DNA of 64,000 bases from Nostoc edaphicum CCNP1411 (GTDB taxonomy: Bacteria; Cyanobacteriota; Cyanobacteriia; Cyanobacteriales; Nostocaceae): contig NZ_CP054698.1 in the NCBI RefSeq assembly GCF_014023275.1, forward strand, positions 6,657,001 through 6,721,000, in the 5' to 3' direction. Below, in pieces: positions 17,809 to 28,319 of this stretch; position 1 is the first letter of the stretch, and the number at the start of each line of letters is the position of its first letter. A program made the translations under genes and the position numbers. The notes under the pieces were generated by a model. The model was not told the origin of the DNA. It searched no databases and was given only the letters and a program-made list of their open reading frames with translations.

Positions 17809-18981
17809 ATGCAATTAATTTCTAGAGAGGAGATAAAGACATTAATAGAACAGCCAAAAGGAAATTGTGTTTCAATTTATATGCCAACACACCCAGCCGG
17901 GGCAGAAGTGCGACAAGACCTCATTCGCTTTAAAAATTTGGTCAAGGAAGCGGAGAATCGTTTAATTGATGCGGGTTTGGAACAGAAAGAAGCGATCGCA
18001 TTGCTAGAAAAATCCCATGAGATTGATACCCAAGAGTTTTGGGAGCAAAAGGGAGAGCAAGGGCTGGCGATTTTTATTTCTGAAAATATTTTTCGCTATT
18101 ACACGCTACCAATTGATTTTCAAGAGTTGGTCGTGGTTACAGATCGATTTCATATCAAGCCACTGCTGCCAATTTTAAATGGTAATGGTCGCTTCTATGT
18201 GCTGGCTTTGAGCCAACAAGATGTCAGATTCTTTGAAGGAACACGCTACACCGTCAATGAGGTGGAAGTAGAAAATCTTCCTAAAAGTCTAGATGAAGCT
18301 TTGCAAAAAGACGAGACTGCTAAAGAAGGTCAGTTCCGGCTTGCAACATCAAGAGGGGGAACCGCCAATTCCTTTTCGCAACCAGGTACGTTTCACGGAC
18401 AGGGAAGCCCTGAAAAGGATAAACAACAAGAATACATACTACAATTCTTTCAGATTATTGATGGCGCATTGCACGAAAAACTGCGATCGCAAAAAGCCCC
18501 TTTGGTACTGGCTGGGGTAGAATATCTCTTGCCTTTATATAGACAGGCAAATACTTACCAGCATTTGATGGATGAAGCTATCACTGGTAATCCAGAGATA
18601 CTCAGCGCCCAAGAGTTACATGATCAAGCTTGGCCGATTGTCGAGGCTGATTTCCAAAAGTCGCAGCAAGAGGTTTTGGAGCAATTTCACGAATTGTTTG
18701 GCGGTGATACTGGTAAAGCATCTAACAACCTCAAAGAAATTGTCTCAGCGGCTTATTACCAACGAGTCGATTCCTTACTAGTTGCAGTTGGTCAGCAACA
18801 GTGGGGTTTATTCGATCCAACCTCAGAAACGGTTTATTTGCATCCAGAAAAAGAAGCTGGTGATGAGGATTTGTTGGATTTTGTTGCTGCTCATACTTTA
18901 TTAAATGGTGGTACGGTTTACGCTGTCCCCTTTGAACAGATTCCATATAGCACAGCCGTTGCGGCGATTTACCGATATTAA
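17809..18981 (+). CDS. baeRF-type (release-factor/Pelota-like fold) protein
   Basis: 390 residues. The sequence opens LISREEIKTLIEQPKGNCVSIYMPTH, continues with PLLPILNGNGRFYVLALSQQDVRFFEG and ends with a domain containing RVDSLLVAVGQQQWGLFD and HTLLNGGTVYAVPFEQIP. These are features of bacterial archaeo-eukaryotic release factor-like (baeRF) proteins, related in fold to eRF1/Pelota and predicted to act on ribosomes, often in stress settings. The classical GGQ catalytic loop is not seen. Start at ATG 17809 is strongly supported by AGGAGGG 9 bases upstream. It is monocistronic, with a structured leader and its own terminator. Exact subfamily uncertain. Confidence 0.7.
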   Translation: MQLISREEIKTLIEQPKGNCVSIYMPTHPAGAEVRQDLIRFKNLVKEAENRLIDAGLEQKEAIALLEKSHEIDTQEFWEQKGEQGLAIFISENIFRYYTLPIDFQELVVVTDRFHIKPLLPILNGNGRFYVLALSQQDVRFFEGTRYTVNEVEVENLPKSLDEALQKDETAKEGQFRLATSRGGTANSFSQPGTFHGQGSPEKDKQQEYILQFFQIIDGALHEKLRSQKAPLVLAGVEYLLPLYRQANTYQHLMDEAITGNPEILSAQELHDQAWPIVEADFQKSQQEVLEQFHELFGGDTGKASNNLKEIVSAAYYQRVDSLLVAVGQQQWGLFDPTSETVYLHPEKEAGDEDLLDFVAAHTLLNGGTVYAVPFEQIPYSTAVAAIYRY

Positions 18982-19027
18982 AGATTTCGGTTTTTCACGC
19001 GTAGGCGTAGCCCGTCGTAGACATCGC

Positions 19028-19064
19028 TACCCCACCATATAAGTATATTGAGGTGGGGTATTTT
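19028..19064 (+). terminator. Intrinsic terminator after the baeRF-type gene
   Basis: TACCCCACC (19028-19036) pairs with GGTGGGGTA (19052-19060), followed by TTTT. Just before it (about 18998-19026) lies a copy of the dispersed GTAGGCGTAGCCCGTCGTAG repeat. Confidence 0.8.
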
Positions 19065-19102
19065 GTAATATCGTTAAAAATCGGCACTCTTGAAAGCATT
19101 AG

Positions 19103-19957
19103 CTATGGAGCTTGTAATGCTGAAGCATTGCTTGATGGTCGCCATTTATAACGCGGAACCCATTGAAGGATTTCTTTAGCGAGTTGGGTGTTAATCAAGG
19201 CTTTATAAGGTTCATATTCATATTCATTACCTCCGCGCCAATCCACTTCAGGAAGTAAAGATTGAGCCATTTCTTGACTAGTTCGATGGGCCGAAGAAAT
19301 GTCATCAGCGCATAGTAACAAGGTAACATGACCAGGATTAGGGCAGAATAAAGCAGATCGCGCTGCTTCTGCGGCGTCTCTCACATCCAGAAAAGCGCCG
19401 TATTCCCAAAATGGATTCCACTCAAAATCGGGATTAGCTTGTCGATTAGAAATAATAAAATCGTAAGTTTCTTCATCAAATACACCAGGTGGTCGCAAAC
19501 AAATAGTTGGGATACCTGTGCTATCGGTAAAATATCTGCACATTTCTTCACCAAGCCGCTTGGAAACAGCATAAGGCGTAGTTGGATAACAAAGATGATT
19601 GTCATCTAAAGGAAGATAATCCGGTTTTCTCTCACCTTTAAAGATTCCCAAAACATCAACACTGCTGAAGAAAACAACACGTTTGAGTTTTGCCTCTGCT
19701 GCTGCTGAAAGAATATGCGAAGTTCCGAGAAGATTCACTGCCATTATTTCATCGGGCATATCCTCAGATTTTCCAAGTAGCGCTGCAAGATGAACAACTG
19801 CATCACAGTCAACAAGTGCTGAACTAATTTCATTTGGATTCAGAATATTATGACCATTTTCTATATCAAAGCCAATCACTTCACATCCGTCAGCACGCAA
19901 AACTTTTTCAACAACTGAACCAATCATTCCTTGGTTGCCAGTAACTAATACTTTCAT
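19103..19957 (-). CDS. NAD(P)-dependent epimerase/dehydratase (extended SDR)
   Basis: 284 residues. The N-terminus MKVLVTGNQGMIGSVVEKVL carries the Rossmann glycine motif, DAVVHLAALLG the conserved D-x-H-x-A segment, and YAVSKRLGEE the catalytic YxxxK, with a Ser in FFSSVDVLG. This places it among sugar-nucleotide epimerases and dehydratases acting in the cytosol. The C-terminal substrate domain ends LQWVPRYKWRP, a common end in UDP-sugar epimerase relatives. The substrate is not evident. No obvious operon partner: the PEP-synthase-like gene upstream on the same strand ends about 230 bases before it. Confidence 0.83.
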   Translation of the reverse strand: MKVLVTGNQGMIGSVVEKVLRADGCEVIGFDIENGHNILNPNEISSALVDCDAVVHLAALLGKSEDMPDEIMAVNLLGTSHILSAAAEAKLKRVVFFSSVDVLGIFKGERKPDYLPLDDNHLCYPTTPYAVSKRLGEEMCRYFTDSTGIPTICLRPPGVFDEETYDFIISNRQANPDFEWNPFWEYGAFLDVRDAAEAARSALFCPNPGHVTLLLCADDISSAHRTSQEMAQSLLPEVDWRGGNEYEYEPYKALINTQLAKEILQWVPRYKWRPSSNASALQAP

Positions 19958-20039
19958 AACACTCAGGAGTATTTCTCATATTTCCTAATATGCATACTTA
20001 TACTAATTCAATTAATGATTGCAACACATCATTGGGTAA

Positions 20040-20061
20040 AGACGCGATGAATCGCGTCTCT
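20040..20061. repeat. Short palindrome GACGCGAT-GA-ATCGCGTC
   Basis: A dyad of 8-bp arms around 20041-20058, a common small palindrome in Nostoc intergenic DNA, lying between two minus-strand genes. Confidence 0.5.
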
Positions 20062-20189
20062 ACAAATGGTTTATTTGTCGCATTCTTTTTTTAATTGGTA
20101 TTAGAATTAAAGACATTTTCAATTTTTACTTAACTCTGCTAATTTTAGATTTTTCCTTCAATCTAAAATCAAAATTGAATCACTCTTAA

Positions 20190-22538
20190 CTAATACAGTT
20201 TTCGTCGTGCTGCTGCTAAGATTAGACGTTGTTCAGCACGAGCGATCGCTTGATATGTTCGCTCCACTGCTTCCGGTTCCACGGAAATGGAAGTAATACC
20301 CCATTCCACTAACTTATCGATGATTTCTGGATATAGGGCTGGTGCTTGACCGCAGATTGAACAAGGGATACCGGCAGTTTGAGCCATTTGGATAAGTTGA
20401 GCGATCGCACTCATCACTGCTGGATGACGTTCGTTAAATACTTTTGCTAGCTGTCCTTGTTCTCGATCCACTCCGAGCAATAATTGGGTCAGGTCATTTG
20501 TACCAATAGAAATTCCGGCTACACCTGCTTTGACATATTCTGGCAATAAAAATAGGACGCTTGGCACTTCTGCCATCATCCATAATTGAAATTGCGCCAC
20601 TTCGGTTAAAAAAGCTTGCTCAACTTTACGACGACAAAAGACAAATTCTTCCACAGTCCGCACAAAGGGCAATAGTAGGTTGACATTGCTGTAGCCAGCT
20701 TGCTGTACACTCGCCAAAGCTTGGAGTTCCAATTCAAATACTGCGGGATTTCGTAAATAGCTAAAAGTCCCGCGTTCACCTAACATCGACTGGGGAGAAG
20801 ATTCTAAATTATCACTCAATGATGGTAAATCCTGCGATCGCCAATCTAAAGAACGATAAAAAATTGGTCTTGGTGCAAAAGCACGGGCAAACTGCATAAT
20901 CTGCTCAGACCATAGTTCTAATAATTCTGCCTGACGCCCGCTTAAAATCCAACTATTAGGATGTTGCCCGTTTAATATATTTAGTACCATCAATTCTGAG
21001 CGTAACAATCCCACCCCATCCACAGGCAAGCTTTGCACTTGTTCTACTAAAGTGGACTGACTTAAATTAACCAGCAGTTGGGTAACAATCATAGGTAGAG
21101 GAAACGTAACAGCAGGATGGGGGGCTTTTGGCTTGGGGTGATGGGGGGAAAGAAGATTTTCTTCTCTTCCTTTCTCCATCTCCTCCTTTGAATCTCCTTT
21201 GATCCGATAAACTTCTCCTCTGTCGCCATCAAGTAGCAGTCGTTCGCCAGTTTGAATTAAAGTGGTGGCAGATGTGGCGTTTACTACTGCTGTGATACCT
21301 AATTCTCTCGCCAGAATTGCAGCATGGCTGGTTAATCCCCCTTGTTCTGTGATAATACCAGCAACTTGTTGCAGTAATGGCAACCAATCAGGTGTAATTG
21401 TTGGTACTACTAAAATCACTCCCTTGGGTAGTTGTTCGGGTTTATGTTGTGGATTAATAATTACCAGGGCAGTTGCCACAACACGTCCCCCGGCTGCTCC
21501 TAGTCCCCGAATGAAGTGTAAGTGGGGAATTACAGATTGGGGAGGACTAACTTGTGTGATGTAGAGTTTGCCAGATGTATTGTGCCCACCGATAGTCCAT
21601 TTAATGGTGAAGGTTTTACCCAGTTCACTCACCAGTTGAGTTCCTAGAGCAATTATTTGTTGTAAGTATTGTTCTTGTAAAGAGTACTGTTTTTGTTGCG
21701 CTTCCTGAAGTAGATAGGTACTCAGACAAGTGTGATCTGTTGTTAGCACTGAGTTCGGCACGGGTTGCGAAAAAGCTCTAGGTGTTGCATTATCAACACC
21801 ATAAGCCAGCATTTTATTGCCCAGTTGTTGCTCAAGCACAACCCCAGTTTCCGGTTGAATGTAGTAGATATCTGGCTGGACTTCACCTTGAGCGATCGCA
21901 ATTCCTAATCCCCAAGTAGCCTCAATTTCCCACCCAGAAGGGTTTGCTGTGAGCAAGCCACTGGCGATCGCATTCTCAACAGGTTGCACCAAAACGGCGA
22001 GATTAATTTGTTGCAGATTAATTCCTGAATGCTGCCAATATAATAAACTTCTCGCCCGAAATATCTGGCTCCAGGTACGCTTTAGGGCAAAAGCGATCGC
22101 TTCGGGTTCGCACTCACAAAATACCGACTCCAGCAAACCCGATATATTCTTCATCCCTGGGTTAGCAGTTGATACTGCTAAAGTCGGTCGAAGAATCAAA
22201 CAGCCAGTTTGCCATTCTCTAGCTGCTTGGAAAATTGTACTCACCCACTCCTGTGGGACAGTCGCAGTGAGAATTTCTTGGCGCAAGCGACTAGCCACCT
22301 GCTGAAGTTGACGCCAATTAGTGACATCCAGGTGTAATGAAGAATGGGGTAAGTCAGCCACTAATGACTCTGAACTATTGAGATTTTCGAGAAATTGTCG
22401 TAAAATTTCCGCTGAAACCACAAAACCAGGCACTACCGGATAGCCACGCTGGATAATTTTGCTCAAGTAAAACGCTTTGTCACCTACCTTGGCGCGGTCT
22501 TGTAGTTTAATTTGGTCTAGCCAGTAGAGTTTATCCAC
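20190..22538 (-). CDS. PEP synthase/PPDK-like protein with divergent nucleotide-binding domain
   Basis: 782 residues. The layout follows phosphoenolpyruvate synthase: an N-terminal ATP-grasp-like region (KVGDKAFYLSKIIQRGYPVVPGFVV), a swivelling domain with the phosphohistidine motif GGLTSHAAILARELG (His near 400), and a C-terminal PEP-binding barrel with GVGLLRSEL, GERGTFSYLRNP, GISIGTNDLTQL and the catalytic Cys loop SICGQAPA. In the ATP-grasp part the usual RSSA...ED signature is replaced by LRPTLAVSTANPG, so ATP binding or phosphohistidine formation may be changed. A low-complexity insert (KGDSKEEMEKGREENLLSPH) separates the swivelling and barrel domains. The start is GTG at 22538. It may work as a sugar/PEP regulator rather than a full PEP synthase; I infer this only from the degenerate motif. 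Confidence 0.78.
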   Translation of the reverse strand: MDKLYWLDQIKLQDRAKVGDKAFYLSKIIQRGYPVVPGFVVSAEILRQFLENLNSSESLVADLPHSSLHLDVTNWRQLQQVASRLRQEILTATVPQEWVSTIFQAAREWQTGCLILRPTLAVSTANPGMKNISGLLESVFCECEPEAIAFALKRTWSQIFRARSLLYWQHSGINLQQINLAVLVQPVENAIASGLLTANPSGWEIEATWGLGIAIAQGEVQPDIYYIQPETGVVLEQQLGNKMLAYGVDNATPRAFSQPVPNSVLTTDHTCLSTYLLQEAQQKQYSLQEQYLQQIIALGTQLVSELGKTFTIKWTIGGHNTSGKLYITQVSPPQSVIPHLHFIRGLGAAGGRVVATALVIINPQHKPEQLPKGVILVVPTITPDWLPLLQQVAGIITEQGGLTSHAAILARELGITAVVNATSATTLIQTGERLLLDGDRGEVYRIKGDSKEEMEKGREENLLSPHHPKPKAPHPAVTFPLPMIVTQLLVNLSQSTLVEQVQSLPVDGVGLLRSELMVLNILNGQHPNSWILSGRQAELLELWSEQIMQFARAFAPRPIFYRSLDWRSQDLPSLSDNLESSPQSMLGERGTFSYLRNPAVFELELQALASVQQAGYSNVNLLLPFVRTVEEFVFCRRKVEQAFLTEVAQFQLWMMAEVPSVLFLLPEYVKAGVAGISIGTNDLTQLLLGVDREQGQLAKVFNERHPAVMSAIAQLIQMAQTAGIPCSICGQAPALYPEIIDKLVEWGITSISVEPEAVERTYQAIARAEQRLILAAARRKLY

Positions 22539-23176
22539 TCAATTTTTAGTTGTCAGTTGTCTATTTGTAGCCATAGCTATTCCCTCCTGGTACATTATCA
22601 GCCGTCAATCCACTGACTACTGAATCAGCACTCCTCAATAGGAATAGTTTCCAGCATTTACGTTGAATTTACCGACCTTGTTAGTGGCTAATTGCTCGTT
22701 ACACGATGTATTACTGTAGTTCAACTCCTTTGGAAATCAAATTTTTGCCTTCATTTTGCCTCCTTTCCCTAAAAGTAGGGGTTTAGTTCTTTTACGAGAT
22801 TCTACATGGCGGTATCATATTTAATTATTAGGTGTATGGGTTAAATCTAGCAATTTAAGGTAAAATTTTATAGCATGAGTCATTTTAAATATCCCAAAAA
22901 CTATTTAATAAACTTAAAATTCATGTAGTTTGCCGAAATTATGATCACTGCCATAATTTCGCAATGCAAACCTCAATTTATTGACCGAAAGATTATATTA
23001 CTGAAAAATAATCCTAACAATGGAAGATATTAATTTAGTGGCTTAAAAAGCATTACTGAATCGATAGAATCCAAATACGAGATAGGCTATTGCACTAAAC
23101 CCATTAGATTAAACTCCATTAATAAAAATATTACCAGTTAACCTAGTATATAGAATACCCTATACCAGACTAAGCA
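22539..23176. other. AT-rich divergent intergenic region
   Basis: 638 bases between the PEP-synthase-like gene and the MgtC-like gene. Apart from ordinary AT-rich promoter-like sequence I see no gene, repeat or strong hairpin. Confidence 0.5.
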
Positions 23177-23653
23177 TTGTCAAACACTTACTACCTTGCA
23201 ACTGATGATTGGCTGAATATAAGCTTCCGGCTATGCATTGCATTGGTTGTTGGAGCAATAATCGGCTTAGACCGCGAAATTAAACGCAAACCAGCCGGTT
23301 TAAGAACTCACATGCTGGTGAGTTTCGGTTCAGCCATTTTTATTTTGACAATTATGCAAACAGGAGGACTACAAACCAGTCCTGATGAAATTAGTCGGGT
23401 GATTGAGAGGGATGCAATTAGCCGGGTGATTCAGGGGATTGCAACTGGTATAGGATTTCTCGGTGCTGGAGAAATTGTGCGCCAATCTTCCCAAGAATCA
23501 CAGCGACTTGAAATTCACGGACTCACGTCAGCAGCAGCTATTTGGGTTTCGGCTGCTTTGGGAATTGCTGCTGGCTGCGGTTTATGGCAGTTAGGATTAA
23601 TCGCTTCTCTGCTGACTTTTGTAGTTCTCAACGTTTTTAAAAGGTTAGAATAA
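23177..23653 (+). CDS. MgtC/SapB family membrane protein
   Basis: 158 residues with four to five hydrophobic helices. It has the family signature ALVVGAIIGLDREIKRKPAGLRTHMLVSFGSAIF and, after a loop with two near-identical motifs (ISRVIERDAISRVIQG), the core GIGFLGAGEIVRQ and LTSAAAIWVSAALGIAAGCG. MgtC-type proteins are linked to magnesium limitation and, in some bacteria, to restraint of F-type ATP synthase. This one is the short form without the C-terminal cytoplasmic domain. The start is TTG 23177 because no ATG occurs before the conserved region. The gene ends 8 bases before the convergent recF. Confidence 0.85.
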   Translation: MSNTYYLATDDWLNISFRLCIALVVGAIIGLDREIKRKPAGLRTHMLVSFGSAIFILTIMQTGGLQTSPDEISRVIERDAISRVIQGIATGIGFLGAGEIVRQSSQESQRLEIHGLTSAAAIWVSAALGIAAGCGLWQLGLIASLLTFVVLNVFKRLE

Positions 23654-23661
23654 TTTATACA

Positions 23662-24783
23662 TTACTGTGGGATTATTTCTCCTGATTTCACAAAAAGAAT
23701 TTGTGAGGACTTCAACCATTGCGAATCAAAAGAACCCAAGTGAGTGGTAGTAATTAGGGTTTGAAAACGATCTTGAATGGCATCAAGCAATTGATTTTGA
23801 CGAGATAAATCGAGTTCGGCAAGAACATCATCAAGTAATAGCAATGGTGGCTCTTTGACGACTTCTTCAATTAATTGTAATTCAGCTAATTTTAAGGCTA
23901 GAACTAGCGTTCGTTGTTGACCTTGAGAACCGTATTGACGAGCAGGTGTCTGGTTAATAGTTAATTCTATTTCGTCACGATGGGGGCCAACAAGGGTAGT
24001 GCCTTGGTGCATTTCAGCAATCGTTCGCTGCTGAATTTTTGCTAAAAAAGCTTGCTGCACTTCTTCTAGACGGTTATCCTCTAAAGGAATATTCGGCACG
24101 TAATTAATTTGCAGAACTTCTGTACTGCCGCTAATACTGGCGTGCCAAGCACTTGCAATAGGAGCTAATCTTTGAATGGCGCGATCGCGTCGTCTAATGA
24201 CCCTGGTTCCTGTGGTCGCTAATTGTGCATCCCACACCGCCAATTCTGAGTGTAGAGATGTTGCATCCAAGGTTTCTACATGGCGTTTTAAAAAGGCATT
24301 GCGCTGGCGTAACACATGGTTATACTGCTGCAAAATGTGAGCATAAACTGGTTCGAGTTGAATTAAGAGTGTATCTAACCAGTTTCGGCGACCTTCCGGG
24401 CCACTGCGTACTAGGTCTAAATCCAGGCTGGAAAATTGGACTGCATTGAGAACGCCGAGAAAATCCATTTGACGGCGGATAGACTCGCCATTGATAGCAA
24501 CGCTACGACGACCATTGCGCCGGAGAGTTAAGGTAAGGTCACTAACCCCTGTTTGTCGCTCAAGGGTAGCATTAATTTGGGCTATGGCTTCCCCTTCTTG
24601 AACCAAATCGCGATCGCGGGCCATTCGGTGCGATCGCAATGTCGCCAGCAACTCCACCGCCTCCAACAAATTCGACTTTCCCTGAGCGTTATTACCTACC
24701 AAAATTGTTTTGGCAGCAGTAAATTCAACCTTTTGGTCTTGATAATTGCGAAATTGTCGGAGGTTTATAGTTTTGAGGTACAT
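23662..24783 (-). CDS. recF: DNA replication and repair protein RecF
   Basis: 373 residues from ATG 24783. It is an SMC-like ATPase that with RecO and RecR loads RecA at single-strand gaps. The conserved N-terminus [15 protein letters not shown] leads to Walker [15 protein letters not shown]; the signature-like stretch [19 protein letters not shown] and Walker [14 protein letters not shown] follow near the C-terminus. The frame stays open 22 codons further upstream, but that part only translates GGGCAT-type repeat DNA, so I place the start at the conserved methionine. It converges with the MgtC-like gene with an 8-base gap. Confidence 0.93.
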   Translation of the reverse strand: MYLKTINLRQFRNYQDQKVEFTAAKTILVGNNAQGKSNLLEAVELLATLRSHRMARDRDLVQEGEAIAQINATLERQTGVSDLTLTLRRNGRRSVAINGESIRRQMDFLGVLNAVQFSSLDLDLVRSGPEGRRNWLDTLLIQLEPVYAHILQQYNHVLRQRNAFLKRHVETLDATSLHSELAVWDAQLATTGTRVIRRRDRAIQRLAPIASAWHASISGSTEVLQINYVPNIPLEDNRLEEVQQAFLAKIQQRTIAEMHQGTTLVGPHRDEIELTINQTPARQYGSQGQQRTLVLALKLAELQLIEEVVKEPPLLLLDDVLAELDLSRQNQLLDAIQDRFQTLITTTHLGSFDSQWLKSSQILFVKSGEIIPQ

Positions 24784-24786
24784 GGT

Positions 24787-24981
24787 GAAGATTGGGCATG
24801 GGGCATTGGGGATTGGGCATTGGAGACGAGGGAGATAAGGGACTTTCAACTAGAAAAATGTCCCATCGCTGTGTAAGCAGGGGGAGTAGGGGAGGCAGGG
24901 GGAGCAGAGGGGTAAAGGAGAATAATTAATAACCAATGCCCAATGCCCCATGCCCCATGCCCCATGCCCCATGCCCAATGC
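24787..24981. repeat. Heptamer repeats in inverted arrangement between recF and the P-type ATPase gene
   Basis: GGGCAT(G/T)GG units at 24793-24824 are matched by CCAATGCCC and CCATGCCC units at 24930-24983, separated by purine-rich GGGGGAG repeats. The tracts can fold into one large hairpin. It occupies the whole space between the two minus-strand genes, so recF may need a promoter within or just before it. Confidence 0.8.
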
Positions 24982-24986
24982 CCAAT

Positions 24987-27845
24987 TTACACAGCCTTCT
25001 TGCCCATAATCCGCAAAAATATCTTCTCCCCTTCAATCCACACAAACATTAAGGCACTGAAGCCAATACAAACCCCCAATTCCTCTAGAGTCAGGTAGTG
25101 AGTACCAAAGAAATCTCGCAGGGGTGGGACGTAAACTAGCATCAACTGCAAAATCGTGGTGACAACAACAGCCGCTAATACAAAGATATTGGAGAAGGGA
25201 TTCATCTCGATAGTCAGTCGGTTGTTAGAGCGAATGGCGATCGCATGACCCATTTGTGCAATACACAAGGTGGTAAATACCATTGTCTTCCAAGTGTCTG
25301 GATTTCCCTGATACTCAGGGGCATGGGTATGCTGATAAGCCCACCACATCAAGGCAATGCTGATAATGGCAAATATTATCCCAATGCGAATCATATAAGA
25401 ACCCAATCCCCTGGCGAAAATACTTTCGCGGGGACTAAAAGGCGGACGTTGCATTACATCCGGTTCTGGAGGTTCTACAGCTAATGCCAAAGCTGGTAAA
25501 CCGTCTGTCACCAAGTTCATCCACAGAATTTGTAAGGGTGTAAGGGGAACGCCTCCCAAACCAATTAGAGGTGCGGCTGCAATTGTCAGAACTTCGCCAA
25601 TGTTACTGCCCAGGATGTATTTAATAAAGCGGCGGATGTTGGTGTAAACAACTCTCCCTTCCTTGGTGGCGGTGACAATGGTGGCGAAGTTGTCATCAAG
25701 TAACACCATGTCACTGGCTTCTTTACTAACATCAGTCCCAGTAATGCCCATTGCAATACCGATATCGGCTTGTTTGAGGGCTGGGGCATCGTTAACACCA
25801 TCGCCTGTCATCGCTACAAATCGGCCCCGGCGTTGCAGTGCTTGGACAATTCGCAGCTTGTGTTCTGGGGAAACCCTGGCATAGATGCTTACTAAGTCAA
25901 CATTTTGCTCTAATTCCTGGTCAGTCATCCGTTGCAATTCTTGACCAGTGAGAACACGATCGCCTTCTTGGGCAATTCCCAAATCGGTAGCGATCGCTCG
26001 TGCTGTTAATTGGTGGTCGCCTGTAATCATCACTGGGCGAATACCTGCTTCTCGGCACTCTTGGACAGCTGCCCTCACCTCTGGGCGTGGCGCATCTAGC
26101 ATTCCCACCAATCCCAGCCATACCAAATCTTGCTCAGATGTTTCGTCTGAACCTTCTGCTGGGATGTCCGTCAGAGGTTTGTAGGCAAAACCTAGTACCC
26201 GCAAACCTTTACTCGCCATCAGATCATTTTGTGCCAAAATGTTTTGGCGTTGTTCTTCCGTCAAGGGGCCTGTGTCATTGCCCAAATGAATTTGAGCCGA
26301 ACGTGCCAAGATTAACTCTGGGGAACCTTTGGTAAACATTAAGTAAGGTTCAGATTGAGTCAAGCTAGCGATCGCTGGGTCAACGCCTCTCGAAGACGCA
26401 TCACCTGTGGCGACTCCCTCCACCTGAGAAATCACGCTCATCCGCTTCCGTTCTGAAGAGAAGGGAAACTCCACAACGCGAGGTAACTTATTGTTCCACT
26501 GGTCTTTTTCAATTCCCGCTTTCCCCGCCAGAGTGACTAACGCCCCTTCTGTAGGATCTCCTAAAATTGCCCATTCACCTTGTTCCTTTTGCAACACTGA
26601 ATCATTACAAACAGCACAGGCGACTGACAACGCTGAGATTTCTGGAGACTCCTCCAGGGAAATTGTTTGACCATCTAACTGAAAGTCCCCTGTGGGAGCA
26701 TAACCTTCGCCGGTGACGCGAAAAGTTTTGTTATTGGTGAAAACCGATTGCACCACCATTTTATTTTGAGTCAGCGTGCCGGTTTTATCGGAACAGATGG
26801 TGGTTACAGAACCCAATGTTTCCACTGCTGGGAGTTTACGAATCAAGGCATTTTGGCGCACCATTCGCTGGGTTCCCAGTGCCAAGGTGACGGTAATTAC
26901 AGCGGGTAAACCTTCTGGTACCACAGCAACCGCCATACTCAAGGAAATTTCCAAGAGTTCTTGGATGTTGCTAAAACCTCTCGCTTGGATCACACCGCCG
27001 ACGACAACAATCGCTACCAGAATCAAAGAACCCGTAACCAGGACATTACCCAGTTGAGTCATCCGCTGCTGTAATGGCGTAGGTTCACTTTCCACCGCCT
27101 GCAACATCGCAGCAATTTTACCAAGTTCTGTAGTCATTCCGGTGTTAGTCACCAGAACCTTGGCGCGTCCTTGGATAACTTCGGTTCCTTGAAATACTAA
27201 ATTTAGGCGATCGCCTAAATCTGTTTCTTCTGGTAATTTGAGCGTTGCCTGTTTATTCACAGATTGGGCTTCACCAGTCAATGCCGACTCACGCACTTGT
27301 AAATTCGACTGTTCGATTAAGCGTCCATCTGCGGCTATCTGCATCCCAGCTTCTAGCAGCATGACATCCCCTGGAACTAGTTCCTTGGCTGCTATCTCCA
27401 CCAGTCTGGCGGCGCGGATGACTCGCACCAAGGGAGAGGTCATTTTTTTCAGGGCTGCCAAGGCTTTTTCGGCACGGCTTTCTTGGACGTAGCCGAGTAT
27501 GCCATTGAGGATGACAATTGCCAAAATAGCGATCGTATCTTTAAATGGCACTTCACCAGGCTTCAAACTGCCCGATTGCAAACCTATCAGGTCTATAATC
27601 CCGGAAATCAGAGCTACGCCAATCAGCATCAACAACATAATGTTCTTGAACTGATCCAGCAGAATTTCCCAAGTGCTACGGCCAGCAGTTTCTTCGAGTT
27701 CGTTGGGGCCGTATTTTTGTAATCTCTGTTGAATTTCTTGGGGTGTTAAGCCACTGTCTGCGTTACTATCGAGCAGGTCTAACGCTTTATCAACTTCTAA
27801 ACTATGCCAAACGGCGGCACCTTCAGGCAGAGAATTAGCAGACAT
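24987..27845 (-). CDS. Cation-transporting P-type ATPase, Ca2+ (type IIA) group
   Basis: 952 residues from ATG 27845 (GTG 27857 is an alternative). An N-terminal cation-ATPase domain ([15 protein letters not shown] ... [19 protein letters not shown]) is followed by transmembrane helices, the actuator motif ALTGEAQSV, helix 4 with [21 protein letters not shown], the phosphorylation site [13 protein letters not shown] (Asp near 350), the nucleotide-binding domain with FTKGSPE, the hinge [21 protein letters not shown] and a six-helix C-terminal region ([24 protein letters not shown]). The PEGLP motif and the PMR1/SERCA-like pattern indicate Ca2+ or Mn2+ export from the cytosol. Metal specificity is inferred from family. 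Confidence 0.92.
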   Translation of the reverse strand: MSANSLPEGAAVWHSLEVDKALDLLDSNADSGLTPQEIQQRLQKYGPNELEETAGRSTWEILLDQFKNIMLLMLIGVALISGIIDLIGLQSGSLKPGEVPFKDTIAILAIVILNGILGYVQESRAEKALAALKKMTSPLVRVIRAARLVEIAAKELVPGDVMLLEAGMQIAADGRLIEQSNLQVRESALTGEAQSVNKQATLKLPEETDLGDRLNLVFQGTEVIQGRAKVLVTNTGMTTELGKIAAMLQAVESEPTPLQQRMTQLGNVLVTGSLILVAIVVVGGVIQARGFSNIQELLEISLSMAVAVVPEGLPAVITVTLALGTQRMVRQNALIRKLPAVETLGSVTTICSDKTGTLTQNKMVVQSVFTNNKTFRVTGEGYAPTGDFQLDGQTISLEESPEISALSVACAVCNDSVLQKEQGEWAILGDPTEGALVTLAGKAGIEKDQWNNKLPRVVEFPFSSERKRMSVISQVEGVATGDASSRGVDPAIASLTQSEPYLMFTKGSPELILARSAQIHLGNDTGPLTEEQRQNILAQNDLMASKGLRVLGFAYKPLTDIPAEGSDETSEQDLVWLGLVGMLDAPRPEVRAAVQECREAGIRPVMITGDHQLTARAIATDLGIAQEGDRVLTGQELQRMTDQELEQNVDLVSIYARVSPEHKLRIVQALQRRGRFVAMTGDGVNDAPALKQADIGIAMGITGTDVSKEASDMVLLDDNFATIVTATKEGRVVYTNIRRFIKYILGSNIGEVLTIAAAPLIGLGGVPLTPLQILWMNLVTDGLPALALAVEPPEPDVMQRPPFSPRESIFARGLGSYMIRIGIIFAIISIALMWWAYQHTHAPEYQGNPDTWKTMVFTTLCIAQMGHAIAIRSNNRLTIEMNPFSNIFVLAAVVVTTILQLMLVYVPPLRDFFGTHYLTLEELGVCIGFSALMFVWIEGEKIFLRIMGKKAV

Positions 27846-28319
27846 CGTGTAAGTCACAGGAAATAGTTACAAAATTCGATCATAATTTAGTGATGGCAGG
27901 AATTCCATCTTCTAAAGTTACATTAAGGCGATCGCCCAGTTGTATGAGTGTATATGTAATTTTTAACATTTGTAAATTTATTCTTTTTTTAAGATAGTAT
28001 TATTTCTCACGAAAGAGTTTATCGGAACACATTTTACTGATAATTATGAGTAATAGAGCTTTGAAGCTTTGTTACAGAGGATATGCCACAATTAATTTCA
28101 GGCTGCCATTGCTTTCATTTACATCCCGTAATCAATAGTTAGGATGCATGGCCCGATTGCATTTCTTCATTTTTAATTTTGTCAAAAGTTGAGCCACTCG
28201 CTTGTGTATTTCCTCGCTCAAGCGAACTGGCGTGCCAGTAGGGTTTCCCGATTTAGCAAACTTTTCAAGACGAATTTTGAATTTTGAATTGCCCAGGCGT
28301 GCTAAACCATTCAAGAAAT
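27846..28319. other. Intergenic region before the transglutaminase-like gene
   Basis: 474 bases, AT-rich. The minus strand at 28132-28314 has a 60-codon open frame (core LSEEIHKRVAQLLTKLK) that could be the remnant of a small helix-rich protein, but it has no ribosome binding site and no known relative that I recall, so I do not call it a gene. Short AATTTTGAATTTTGAATT repeats occur at about 28273-28290. Confidence 0.4.

Noticed and set aside
24784..24849. N-terminal extension of RecF
   Set aside because: It translates the GGGCAT repeat tract; conserved RecF sequence starts at the ATG at 24783.
28132..28314. A 60-codon minus-strand frame before the transglutaminase-like gene
   Set aside because: No ribosome binding site or recognisable family; described only in the intergenic note.
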